Assembly (NCBI RefSeq): GCF_026427775.1
Contig: NZ_CP044532.1
Location: 5,097,233-5,161,232, forward strand
From: Arthrobacter sp. CDRTa11
GTDB taxonomy: Bacteria > Actinomycetota > Actinomycetes > Actinomycetales > Micrococcaceae
Reading direction: 5' to 3'
DNA length: 64,000 nt
Shown here: piece after piece, positions 17,793 through 26,623 of the stretch
How the letters are laid out: the number at the start of each line of letters is the position of its first letter
How positions within the stretch are numbered: position 1 is the first letter of the stretch
Position numbers and translations under genes: made by a program
Notes under the pieces: generated by a model
Database searches by the model: none
What the model saw: the letters and a program-made list of their open reading frames with translations, nothing else
What the model was told of the DNA's origin: nothing

Positions 17793-20700
17793 CTACGAAC
17801 GGCTGAAAACGACGTCGACCCAGTAGTTTGTGTTCTTGAAACTGTCAGTGGGGAAGCCCGTGCTGCCGTAGCGGTATACCCCGTTCGCCCCGTCCACCCC
17901 GCTCGCGAGCCCGTGCAGCGGAGGATTATCGGTAGACGCACTGCTGAAGTAATCCTTCGTCGATGAGTAGAAGCCGACGGTCGTGTGATAGGACACCACG
18001 TAGGTTGTGTTGGCTGCGATAGGCACTGGCGAGGAGAACATCGCCTGCTGCCAGCCCGAACCCGTCTCGCCGACAAAGGTGACGGAGGACAGCAAGGCCC
18101 CTGATGACGACCACAGGTGTCCTGTATGCGTGCCGCTGTTGGAGCTGCCCTTGAAGAACCGGACTCCTGTCACCGTGCCGGCCACATCTGACCGGAACTT
18201 CATCCCCACTTCCACCGCTTTCCTGTCGTTGGTGTTCACCGTGGCGGGCACGGCTGTGGGGCTGAAAACGCTGCAAGGGCAGGCAGCCGGGGCTGCCTTG
18301 GTGGTGAAACTCCAGGAAAACGGTGCACTCATAGCTGTGCCGGAGGCGTTTGTGGCGCCGCTGACAGTCGCCGTGAACGTTGTGCTGAACGGCAACACCG
18401 ACGCCGGAGAGAAGGTGGAGGTATTTGTGGATGCGCTGTAGGTTGCTGAACCCGCCACCGCTGTGCCAAAAGCATCCTTCAGGGTGAACACCACGGAAGA
18501 TCCGGTTACGGCCTGATTGAAGGTGGCCGTCGGTTTCACGCTCTCCGGCACCGACGTGGCGTTATTGGCGGGCGAGACTGCCACCACCGCAGGCGCAGCA
18601 CCCGCGGTGCCCGTGCTGAAGATGACGTCCACCCAGTAATTGGTGTTGTTGAAACTGTCCATCGGGAAGGCAGCAGCACCGTAGCGGAAAACCCCGTTGG
18701 GGCCGTCCACGCCGCTGGCGAGCCCATGCAGAGGGGCCCGGTCTGTGGCGGAGGAAAAGAATCCACTGCTGGAGGAGTAGAACCCCTCCGGCGCGAAGTA
18801 GGAGACCACGTACGTGGTGTTCGCAGCGATCGGTACCGGTGACGAGAAGAGTGCTTGCTGCCACCCTGAGGCGGTCTCCTCCTCAAATGTCACGGATGCC
18901 AGGAGTGTCCCAGTGGAGGTCCATAGGTGCCCGATATGCGTCCCGGTGTTGGCGCTGCCCTTATAAAAGCGGACGCCGGTCACCGTTCCCGTAATATCCG
19001 AACGGAATTTCATTCCGAGTTCCACCGAGTTGCTGTCCTCGGTGGATACCGTCGCGGGGACAGCATTGGGAGTGAATACCGAGCACGGGCAGGCCACGGG
19101 CGCCGCCGCGGTCGTGAATGTCCAGGAGTGCGGTGCGCTCATCGTCTGGCCGGCGGCATTCCTGGCGCCGCTGACAGTCGCCGTATAGGTGGTGTTGAAG
19201 CCCAGGGCCGCCCCCGGCGTGAACGTGGCCGTGGTGGTACCCGAATCGTAGGCCACGGTCCCCGCCACGGCCGCGTTGGCGGCATCCCTGAGGGTGAAGG
19301 TCACTGAGGAGGCCGTCACGGCCTGGTTGAACGTCGCCGCTGGCTTCACATCTGCCGGTATACCGGTGGCGTTGTTTGCCGGAGACGTCGAGGAGACAGC
19401 CGGGAGCACAGGAACCGCGGTGGTGGTGAATGTCCAGGAGTAGGGTGCGCCCATGAGTTGGCCGGCCGCATTTGAGGCCCCACTGACGGTGGCCGTGTAG
19501 GTGGTGTTGTAGGAAAGGGCGGCGGACGGCGTAAACGTCGCCGTGTTGGTGGCGGCGTCGTACGCGGTGGTTCCGGCCACCGCGGCGTTTGCGGCATCCT
19601 TTACTGTGAAGACCACCGAAGAAGCGGTCACCGCCTGGTTGAACGCCGCCGTCGGCTTCACCGCGACCGCCACGTCTGCAGCATTGTTCGCCGGTGTCAC
19701 GGATGTCACTGAGGGCGGCACCTCTGACGGTGTTGTGCTGAAGACCACGTCCACCCAGTAATTCGTGTTGTTGAAACTGGCCGTGGGGTAGCCGGAGGCC
19801 CCGTACCGATACACGCCGTTGGGCCCGTCGGTGCCGCTGGCGAGCCCGTGCAGCGGAGCCCTGTCCGCTGAGGTTCCAAAGAAGCCGCTGTTCGCCGAGT
19901 AGTGCCCGTTGGGTGCATGGTAGGACACCACATAGGTCGTATTCGCCGTAATGTCCACAGGGGTGGAGAAGTTCGCCTGCTGCCAGCCGGACGCCGTCTC
20001 GCCTGCAAAGGTAACAGAGGCAAGGAGCGTCCCAGTGGCGGACCAGAGATGTCCGGTGTGCGTGCCCGTGTTGGTGGTTCCCTTGTAGAAGCGGACTCCG
20101 TTGACGCTGCCTGGCACGTCGGAGCGGAACTTCATGCCCACTTCCACCGCGTTGGCATCATTCTCGGACGCAACGGCGGGAACGGACGTCGCGCTGAAGA
20201 CCGTGCACGGGCACGGGGCCGGGGCCGCCGCCGTCGTGAACGTCCAAGAGTAAGGGGCCACCATTGTCTGGCCGGAAGCGTTGGTGGCGCCGCTGACTGT
20301 CGCCGTATACGTGGTGCTGTAGGCCAGGGCCGCCGAGGGCGTGAAAGTGGCTGTATTTGAGGCGGAGTCAAAGGCAGAAGAACCAGCGACAGTATTATTG
20401 GCCGCGTCCTTCAGTCCGAACACCACGGAGGAACCGGTGACGGCCTGGTTGAAGGTTGCTGCGGGCTTAACGTTCACTGCCACGCCCGTTGCCTTGTCCC
20501 CCGGCGACACAGACAACACTGTCGGGGCCGTCGGGGCGGCCGCCGTCGTGAACGTCCAGGAGTAGGGCTGGGCCATGGTTTGCCCGGCTGCGTTCCTGGC
20601 GCCGCTAACTGTGGCCGTATAGGTGGTCCCATAAGCGAGGGCACTTGCCGGCGTAAAGACGGCCGTGTTTGTGGGAGAGTCGTATGCCAGTGAACCCGCC

Positions 20701-21353
20701 ACCGTGGCACCTGCCGGGTTCTTGAGTGTGAACGCTATCGATGACCCAGTGACGGCTTGGTTGAATGTCACTGAAGGCTTGATCGTCAGGGCAACCCCGG
20801 TTGCACCGCTGGAGGGTGACACGGAGGATACCGCGGGCGCTGCTGTCCCCGTAGGACTGAAGAGCGCGTCAACCCAGTAGTACTCGGCGTCGTAAATCTG
20901 GTCTGGGAACCCTGAAGTCGAGCCGTACCTGTAGAAACCGTTAGGCGCGCCCGGGACGCTGCGCGTGAAGTGCAGGGGTGCGCTGTCCGTGGCGTTGATC
21001 CCCCCGGAAGGCGAGGGGTTGTTGTAGAAGTAGCCTGAGTCCTGGGCGTAGTGGCTCTGCGGGGCGAAGTAGGACACCACGTATTTTGTGTTCGCCGTGA
21101 TCGCGAGCGGCGGAGTCAAGGCAGCAGTTTGCCACCCAGTGGCCGATTCCCCCGTGAAGGTCGCCGTGGCCAGCCTTTGCCCGGATTCACTCCACACGCT
21201 TCCCGTATGGGTGCCGGTGTTCCGGCTGGACTTGAAGAACCGGACAGCGCTGATGGTTCCGGGTACATCGGAGTAGAACTTGGCGCCTACTTCAATGGAC
21301 CCGGAATCGCCCGCGTCCGCCACTGCCGGAGCCACGTTCGCACCCACCAGCGA
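17793..21353 (-). repeat. Tandem domain repeats inside the giant gene (DUF4082 and Ig-like units)
   Basis: DNA encoding DUF4082 lies near 20856-21353, 19737-20213, 18612-19091 and 17793-18278; Ig-like units of about 97 codons fill the gaps. The last three DUF4082 copies share long stretches such as GVRFYKG, GHLWS, TASGWQQ and APLHGLASG, while the first is clearly older. The unequal Ig-like number (2, 2, 1) suggests gain or loss by recombination. Assemblies from short reads may collapse here. Confidence 0.85.
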
Positions 21354-23309
21354 GCAGGGGCAGGAGACATTGACCACGACTCCGGGGGAACCGGATTCCA
21401 GGTTGCCACTGTCGTCCACTGCCCTGGAGCGCAGCACTGACGTCGGGCTGCCATGAGCGTTCCAGGAGTACGTCCAGTTGGTGGTGCCGTTCGCACGGCG
21501 CCAGGTGGTTCCGCCGTCGGTGGAAACCTCCACCCCCGCCACGGCGCCCCCGGCGTCGGTGGCTGTCCCCGTTACCGTGACAAGGGTGCCGTCCGGCAGA
21601 GTCGCACCCGGCGCCGGAGATGTGACCGTCGAGCTTGGGGCGGTGGCATCTACGGAGGGCTGGGCAGCGGTCAGGCCAGCAATGAGCGTGGCCGGCTGGG
21701 AATCCATGTCGGCAAAAAGATTGACCGTGGCCTGTTGCATGTTCGGGTCAATTGCCTTGCCCGTGGTGAAGGCATCCAGCCCCCAGGACCATTGAACCGT
21801 GCCGGCACCGAAGACCAAGGCGCCGCTGCTGGCCTTGTACATCGTGAGGTTGTGGGTTGCCGCTTGACCGTTCAGCGTACGGGATCCGTAGTCCGTGAAT
21901 ATCTCGGCGTTAGTGCTGTTGGTGTGGGACAGACGGAATGCACCAGGTGGGCGGAAGCCGTTGTCTGCGTCGATGTCCCACTCATAGCCAAGGGTCCCCA
22001 ACCCGGCACCCAGTGTTACTGAGGCACCGTTTGCCATGCCGGGAATGGAGGTTCCGCGCCAGAGCCGGAGGTGCTTGAAGGCCGATGGCACTACGATGTC
22101 CGTGGTCCCTGAGTTCACCAGGAACAACTGGCCGGTTACGGCATTCTCGGGATTGCCGCCGCCCCTTGCTGTCCCGTACCGGGGGTCTCGCCACGTACCC
22201 GTCCAAGAGACCGGATCCGTGTTGCCATCAAAGTGGGTGTCCTTATACGACACAAGGGTGCGGCCCGCCGTGTTGCTTCCGTCAGAACTGGGTTCCCACC
22301 TCGTTTTCCAAAACATCTCGTTGCCGCTGAAGAAGGCCAGGTGCACTCCGGCATCCCGGGCGGCTTCAATGTTCGCGCGCTGCTCGCCGGACCAATACTC
22401 ATCGTGACCGACGGACAGGAATGCTTTGTGGTTGAGGAGCAGCGGAGCTTTGGTGGCAACATCGAGGCCGCTCATGTAGCTCACGTCGTAGCCGTTCGCC
22501 TCCATGAACCGGATCATGGGATATTCGGCGTACATCAGCCAGCTGCGGCCCTGGTCATCCAGCGCCGAATTGAATGGCCTGTTGTAGGACACTTTGAAGG
22601 CTGCCTTGTAGGCGAGCGGATTGCCCGGCGGGCAGGCAACGGTGCAGCTGTACAGGCTGTTGCCGCCGTAGGTGTTGTAGGCCTGCCAGGTCGAGTCGGA
22701 CGTCTGGAACAACATGTCCGACTTTGCGGCGTCGTCGCGGACGACGAACGGAATAACGCTCGCGGCACTGTTGTCCGTCCTGACCAGCCGGGCCAGGTAG
22801 ACCCCTGATACCGCCGACGCCGGCACCGGCCAGGAGGCGGAAACAGCCCAGTTTCCGCAGTCAATCAGGCCTGTTGCCGGGAACGTGGCGCAGTTCGGTT
22901 GGGCCTGCGGCAGGGGTACCGAAGGAAGAATGTTGGGAGCGACTTTGCGGGCACCAAGCCCCTGGTAGTAGCCCAGCCGATAGATGTCGATCCGGTACGC
23001 GGAGGCCGTCGTCTTGACCTTGAAGGTGACGGTCTGACCCACGTTGACGCTCATCGACGTCGCATAGCCCTGGATGGTGCTGTTGCCCGCGCCCGCCACC
23101 TGCCACTCCGACGCCGGGCTGCCGGGCTGGGTATTCTCGCAGGCAACCTTGCTGACCACCGGCGCATCGCACGGACCTGCGGCGCGGGCAGGAGCCAGCA
23201 GCGACGGATCGGCCGCGACGGAGAGCGTCGAAACAATCAGTGCGAGGATCAGGGCAGGGACACCCTGCTTGAGGATCCGCCGGGAGAACAATCCAGGTGC
23301 AGACTTCAT
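17793..23309 (-). CDS. Giant secreted protein: dimethylformamidase-like head, Ig-like and DUF4082 repeats
   Basis: 1838 residues from ATG 23309 (GGAG 8 bp upstream); a longer start at 23339 has no such site. A signal peptide ends near PARAAG. Counting from 23339, residues ~55-550 resemble the large subunit of N,N-dimethylformamidase (FQTSDSTWQAYNTYGG, LSVGHDEYWSGEQR), ~565-660 is an Ig-like domain with paired Cys just after, then DUF4082 domains near 663-828, 1043-1201, 1417-1576 and 1688-1846 separated by five SbsA-type Ig-like domains (two, two, one). Each DUF4082 ends in NTNYWVDVVF or similar. No membrane anchor or sortase motif is seen at the C-terminus. It heads the polysaccharide operon, so it may bind, display or modify the polymer; no activity is proven for this architecture. 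Confidence 0.85.
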   Translation of the reverse strand: MKSAPGLFSRRILKQGVPALILALIVSTLSVAADPSLLAPARAAGPCDAPVVSKVACENTQPGSPASEWQVAGAGNSTIQGYATSMSVNVGQTVTFKVKTTASAYRIDIYRLGYYQGLGARKVAPNILPSVPLPQAQPNCATFPATGLIDCGNWAVSASWPVPASAVSGVYLARLVRTDNSAASVIPFVVRDDAAKSDMLFQTSDSTWQAYNTYGGNSLYSCTVACPPGNPLAYKAAFKVSYNRPFNSALDDQGRSWLMYAEYPMIRFMEANGYDVSYMSGLDVATKAPLLLNHKAFLSVGHDEYWSGEQRANIEAARDAGVHLAFFSGNEMFWKTRWEPSSDGSNTAGRTLVSYKDTHFDGNTDPVSWTGTWRDPRYGTARGGGNPENAVTGQLFLVNSGTTDIVVPSAFKHLRLWRGTSIPGMANGASVTLGAGLGTLGYEWDIDADNGFRPPGAFRLSHTNSTNAEIFTDYGSRTLNGQAATHNLTMYKASSGALVFGAGTVQWSWGLDAFTTGKAIDPNMQQATVNLFADMDSQPATLIAGLTAAQPSVDATAPSSTVTSPAPGATLPDGTLVTVTGTATDAGGAVAGVEVSTDGGTTWRRANGTTNWTYSWNAHGSPTSVLRSRAVDDSGNLESGSPGVVVNVSCPCSLVGANVAPAVADAGDSGSIEVGAKFYSDVPGTISAVRFFKSSRNTGTHTGSVWSESGQRLATATFTGESATGWQTAALTPPLAITANTKYVVSYFAPQSHYAQDSGYFYNNPSPSGGINATDSAPLHFTRSVPGAPNGFYRYGSTSGFPDQIYDAEYYWVDALFSPTGTAAPAVSSVSPSSGATGVALTIKPSVTFNQAVTGSSIAFTLKNPAGATVAGSLAYDSPTNTAVFTPASALAYGTTYTATVSGARNAAGQTMAQPYSWTFTTAAAPTAPTVLSVSPGDKATGVAVNVKPAATFNQAVTGSSVVFGLKDAANNTVAGSSAFDSASNTATFTPSAALAYSTTYTATVSGATNASGQTMVAPYSWTFTTAAAPAPCPCTVFSATSVPAVASENDANAVEVGMKFRSDVPGSVNGVRFYKGTTNTGTHTGHLWSATGTLLASVTFAGETASGWQQANFSTPVDITANTTYVVSYHAPNGHYSANSGFFGTSADRAPLHGLASGTDGPNGVYRYGASGYPTASFNNTNYWVDVVFSTTPSEVPPSVTSVTPANNAADVAVAVKPTAAFNQAVTASSVVFTVKDAANAAVAGTTAYDAATNTATFTPSAALSYNTTYTATVSGASNAAGQLMGAPYSWTFTTTAVPVLPAVSSTSPANNATGIPADVKPAATFNQAVTASSVTFTLRDAANAAVAGTVAYDSGTTTATFTPGAALGFNTTYTATVSGARNAAGQTMSAPHSWTFTTAAAPVACPCSVFTPNAVPATVSTEDSNSVELGMKFRSDITGTVTGVRFYKGSANTGTHIGHLWTSTGTLLASVTFEEETASGWQQALFSSPVPIAANTTYVVSYFAPEGFYSSSSGFFSSATDRAPLHGLASGVDGPNGVFRYGAAAFPMDSFNNTNYWVDVIFSTGTAGAAPAVVAVSPANNATSVPESVKPTATFNQAVTGSSVVFTLKDAFGTAVAGSATYSASTNTSTFSPASVLPFSTTFTATVSGATNASGTAMSAPFSWSFTTKAAPAACPCSVFSPTAVPATVNTNDRKAVEVGMKFRSDVAGTVTGVRFFKGSSNSGTHTGHLWSSSGALLSSVTFVGETGSGWQQAMFSSPVPIAANTTYVVSYHTTVGFYSSTKDYFSSASTDNPPLHGLASGVDGANGVYRYGSTGFPTDSFKNTNYWVDVVFSRS

Positions 23310-23613
23310 TTTTCGGCTCCATAGTCGCGGCACAACCACGCAGCGGCAGGATCCGGGTCTGCACTCCCGTTTCCTGCCAGCGGCACCGGCTTCCCGGCAC
23401 CTGCTGTCGCATTCAGATAGTTGTTACCGGTGTCCAGCGGGTGGCGAGACTATGAGTCTCTCCGCCATGCGGCCCGGAACCATGGACCGCATGCCCACGG
23501 GGCATCCGTATTGTTCAACCGTAGGCTTGGCCGCAGCCGGGCACTAGGAAAGCATGCCGACTATGTGGGTATCCGCACCAGCTTTGTGGTGCGGAAATCC
23601 TGCTGAAAAAGTC
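23310..23613. promoter_or_regulatory. Intergenic region upstream of the polysaccharide operon, with a GAGACT palindrome
   Basis: About 300 bp without a gene, upstream of the operon head (start 23309) and after the stop of the M18 gene. The only structure I see is the perfect inverted repeat GAGACT-ATG-AGTCTC at 23446-23460, extended outwards by GGC/GCC. Its place about 140 bp before the start would suit a regulator site; no clear -35/-10 pair was found. Confidence 0.3.
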
Positions 23614-24942
23614 CTACGGCGAGGTCCTGAAGAACAGCTCCGCCACCCTGGCCAGCCAGTGCGGATCCTCCACCCCGCACAGCTCACGGGCGGAATGCAT
23701 CGAGAGCAGCGGCACCCCAACGTCTACCGTTCGGATGCCCAGCCGCGTCGCAGTCAAAGGCCCGATCGTTGAGCCGCACGGCATCACATTGTTTGAGACG
23801 AATTCCTGGTACGGCACCTTGGCCTCGCCACACAGCTTCGCCCAGAAGGCAGCCCCGTTGGCATCCGTGGCATAGCGCTGGTTGGCGTTGATCTTCAGCA
23901 GGGGCCCGCCGTTAAGCACAGGATGATTGGCGGGATCGTGCCGCTCCGCATAGTTGGGGTGCACGGCGTGGCCCGCGTCTGCGGATACACAGAACGACGC
24001 CGCCAGGGCCTGACGCCGTTGGCTCGCCGTCGCACCAAGGCCGTCGGAGATACGGACCAGCACGTCTTCGAGGATGGGACCGCAGGCCCCGGAACGGGAA
24101 TTGGAGCCGATTTCCTCATGGTCGAACGCTGCCAGGACGGCGATGGGCGCTGTACCGCCCGGCACTGCCCCGTCCGGCCCAGGGCCGGAGGCGCCGTGCG
24201 CAATCAGTGCCATCAGCCCGGCATGCGTGGCGGACAGGTTATCCAGCCGCCCGGAGGCAAAGAACTCACTGTTGGCGCCAAAAACGGAAGGGGCCTGCGT
24301 GTCCGCAATAACGACGTCGTACCCTCCGATCTCAGCCGCGTTCACAGAGCCGACCCCGGACACGTGGGCCGCCAGCACTCCCAGCAGGTCAACCCCGGCC
24401 GGGTCCCCGAGCCCCCACACCGGGTTCATGTGCCGCTGCTTGTCCAGGGTGAGGGCGTCATTCACCGCACGGTCCAGGTGGATGGCCAGTTGGGGGAAGC
24501 GCAGCAGGGGACCGGTGGCGGTGAGGTGTTGTGTGCCGTCCAGCATCACCAGCCTGCCAGCCAGCCGCAGTTCACGGTCCAGCCAGGAGTTCAGCAGCGG
24601 ACCACCGTAGATTTCAACCCCGGCCTGCAGCCACCCGTGGGCGCCAATGGTGGGCTTCGGCTTGAGCTTGAACGACGGCGAATCCGTGTGCGAACCCACA
24701 ATGTTGAAGCCGGTAGTGGGGCCTGCCGCCTCCGGAACCACCCAGGCGATGAGGGCGCCATCACGGATGATGTAGAACGATCCCGCCCGAGCCTCCCATG
24801 GATCCCGCTCGTCGAGCCCCGTGAAGCCGGCCTCCTCCAGCCGCCGTGCCGCTTCGTGGACGGCATGAAAGCTCGACGGCGAGGCGCTGACATATGCGCC
24901 GAGGTCCTGGATGTGGTCAGCGGCGGTGGAAGGCAAAGGCAT
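23614..24942 (-). CDS. M18-family aminopeptidase
   Basis: 442 residues, the usual size of M18 (aspartyl-aminopeptidase type) enzymes, which remove acidic N-terminal residues and use two zinc ions. Metal-ligand regions are recognisable: VGSHTDSPSFKLKPKP, AFDHEEIGSNSRSGACG and VGVPLLSMHSARELCG near the end. Cytoplasmic, no signal. The ATG at 24942 is preceded by TAGACT and 7 bases, a -10 element placed for a leaderless message; the longer frame to 24975 lacks a ribosome binding site. Not linked in function to the dioxygenase 41 bp upstream. Confidence 0.9.
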   Translation of the reverse strand: MPLPSTAADHIQDLGAYVSASPSSFHAVHEAARRLEEAGFTGLDERDPWEARAGSFYIIRDGALIAWVVPEAAGPTTGFNIVGSHTDSPSFKLKPKPTIGAHGWLQAGVEIYGGPLLNSWLDRELRLAGRLVMLDGTQHLTATGPLLRFPQLAIHLDRAVNDALTLDKQRHMNPVWGLGDPAGVDLLGVLAAHVSGVGSVNAAEIGGYDVVIADTQAPSVFGANSEFFASGRLDNLSATHAGLMALIAHGASGPGPDGAVPGGTAPIAVLAAFDHEEIGSNSRSGACGPILEDVLVRISDGLGATASQRRQALAASFCVSADAGHAVHPNYAERHDPANHPVLNGGPLLKINANQRYATDANGAAFWAKLCGEAKVPYQEFVSNNVMPCGSTIGPLTATRLGIRTVDVGVPLLSMHSARELCGVEDPHWLARVAELFFRTSP

Positions 24943-24983
24943 GGTCTCGAGTCTAGTGCCGGGCCACGGCCCCACCTGCGGCG

Positions 24984-25868
24984 CTAGATGGTGACGTTGA
25001 GCCCCGCCGTATAACCCGTGGCACCAGATCCTGACATCGTGGCCAGCTGGTAGATGCCGCCGTCCTCGCGGAACACCATGTCCGATTGCAGGGTGGTGCT
25101 GGGGAAATTGCTGGCGCTGGCTTCGTAGCCTGTCCTGGAATACACGTCACGGCAGGAGGAATCGGTGAGGGCGATTTGGGAAACGGCCAGAACCTGCCCG
25201 GCCGACGCCGCGTTGCTCATGGATTCAAACACTTCAAAGTGGATGTGCGGCCAGCGTCCGCGGTAGGCCCCCGGGAAGATTGACGTGAAGGTGACCTGTC
25301 CGTTCGCGTCGGCTTCCTGGACGCCGCGGAGGTAGTTCTCGTCCGTCAGGCCCGAATCGTACATCGAGTACTTGCCGTCCTTGTCGCAATGCCATGCGTA
25401 GACGGCCGCCCCGGCCAGGGGCACGCAGCCGTTGGAGTTGTCCAGGAGCGTCAGGGTGAAGGTCAGTGGCACGCCGTCGGCCTTGGTGCCGGACGTCCCG
25501 AAGCTGGAGGTGATGTCCCGGCGGACAACTCCGGAGGCCTCCAGGACATTGGGGCCGTTGGAGCCGTCGCCGGGGTAGGGTCCTGCCGTTTCCTCGGGGA
25601 TCTCCACGCCACACTCGGCAATGGCCCGGGTCACGGTGGGAGTAGCACTGGCAGAAGGCGCCACAGAGCCGGTTGCGGAGGCAGTTTCTGTAGCGGCGGC
25701 GGACGATGTGGCCGGGGCGGACGATGATCCCCCGGGAGTGCAGGCAGCCAATGCCGCGGCGGCGCCGCCGGCGCCGAGGAACATTCCCAGCGAACGGCGG
25801 CTCATGAGCGTGGACAGATCGAACTCAAGGCCGCGGTCGTGGTTGGGATGGGGCTCGTGATTGGTCAT
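24984..25868 (-). CDS. Tat-exported lipoprotein intradiol ring-cleavage dioxygenase
   Basis: About 294 residues from ATG 25868; a TTG at 25880 is an alternative start. Residues ~22-45 are a twin-arginine lipoprotein signal (SRRSLGMFLGAGG then LAAC), followed by an Ala/Ser/Thr linker. The catalytic domain has the intradiol pattern: PEETAGPYPGDG, PLAGAAVYAWHCDKDGKYS, and iron ligands in AYRGRWPHIHFEV (Tyr, His, His) with a further Tyr in KYSMYDSG. Family members open catechol-type rings with non-haem Fe(III). Folding and loading iron in the cytoplasm before Tat export is consistent. Substrate unknown; no aromatic pathway genes are nearby. Confidence 0.85.
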   Translation of the reverse strand: MTNHEPHPNHDRGLEFDLSTLMSRRSLGMFLGAGGAAAALAACTPGGSSSAPATSSAAATETASATGSVAPSASATPTVTRAIAECGVEIPEETAGPYPGDGSNGPNVLEASGVVRRDITSSFGTSGTKADGVPLTFTLTLLDNSNGCVPLAGAAVYAWHCDKDGKYSMYDSGLTDENYLRGVQEADANGQVTFTSIFPGAYRGRWPHIHFEVFESMSNAASAGQVLAVSQIALTDSSCRDVYSRTGYEASASNFPSTTLQSDMVFREDGGIYQLATMSGSGATGYTAGLNVTI

Positions 25869-25930
25869 GCCTCCATCCAACCGCTAACGCCTGTAACGTG
25901 CATAGGGCATTCCTGTGTACGGGCTGTGCG

Positions 25931-26623
25931 TCAGTAGTCGGGGTTGCTTGGGACAACCAGACCTGTCTCGTAGGCATACACCACGGCCTGGACCCTGTCC
26001 CGCAGGTGGAGTTTGGTCAGGATCCTGCGGACATGCGTCTTGACTGTGGCTTCAGACAGGAAATAGCGGTGTGCGATCTCACCATTAGACAGCCCCTCGG
26101 CCATGGCCTCCAGCATCTCCGTTTCACGGGGCGTCAGGTCCTCCAGGAGGGGATCCCGTGGGGCTGCCGCGTTGGCAGGCCTGTGGGCACCGCGGACGTA
26201 CGTTTCCAGCAGCCGCTGGGTGACCCGCGGGGCCACCACCGCGTCGCCGCTGGCCACCACGCGAACGGCATGAATCAGCTCTGACGGCGCCACGTCCTTC
26301 AGCAGGAAGGCGGACGCGCCTGCCTGCAGGCCGGCAAAAGCATACTCGTCCACATCAAAGGTGGTCAGGATGATGATCCTCGCCGCTGACCCGGACGCCG
26401 TGATGGCACGTGTTGCCTCGATGCCGTCCAGGACGGGCATTCGGACATCCATCAGCACAACGTCCGGGTTAAGCTCACGGACCTGACGCACAGCCTCGGC
26501 GCCGTCGGAGGCCTCGCCGACGATCCCGAGATCATCCTCACCTTCAAGGATGAGGCGGAAGCCCATTCGGAGCAGCGGCTGGTCGTCCACCAGGAGGACG
26601 GTGATGGGTTGGGAGTCTGTCAT
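25931..26623 (-). CDS. NarL/LuxR-family response regulator
   Basis: 230 residues: receiver domain (VLLVDDQPLLRMGF, phosphoacceptor Asp about residue 59 in VVLMDVRMPVLDG, Lys in FLLKDVAPS) and a C-terminal LuxR helix-turn-helix (LTPRETEMLEAMAEGLSNGEI up to TVKTHVRRILTKLHLRDR). The start overlaps the kinase stop (ATGA). It is the last gene of an ABC ATPase, permease, kinase, regulator operon and probably controls that operon; an inverted repeat at 30123-30140 is a candidate site. Confidence 0.93.
   Translation of the reverse strand: MTDSQPITVLLVDDQPLLRMGFRLILEGEDDLGIVGEASDGAEAVRQVRELNPDVVLMDVRMPVLDGIEATRAITASGSAARIIILTTFDVDEYAFAGLQAGASAFLLKDVAPSELIHAVRVVASGDAVVAPRVTQRLLETYVRGAHRPANAAAPRDPLLEDLTPRETEMLEAMAEGLSNGEIAHRYFLSEATVKTHVRRILTKLHLRDRVQAVVYAYETGLVVPSNPDY

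Noticed and set aside
17793..21353. Regularly repeated DNA that could be mistaken for a CRISPR array or satellite.
   Set aside because: The repeats are ~300-480 bp, diverged, and in one reading frame as protein domains.
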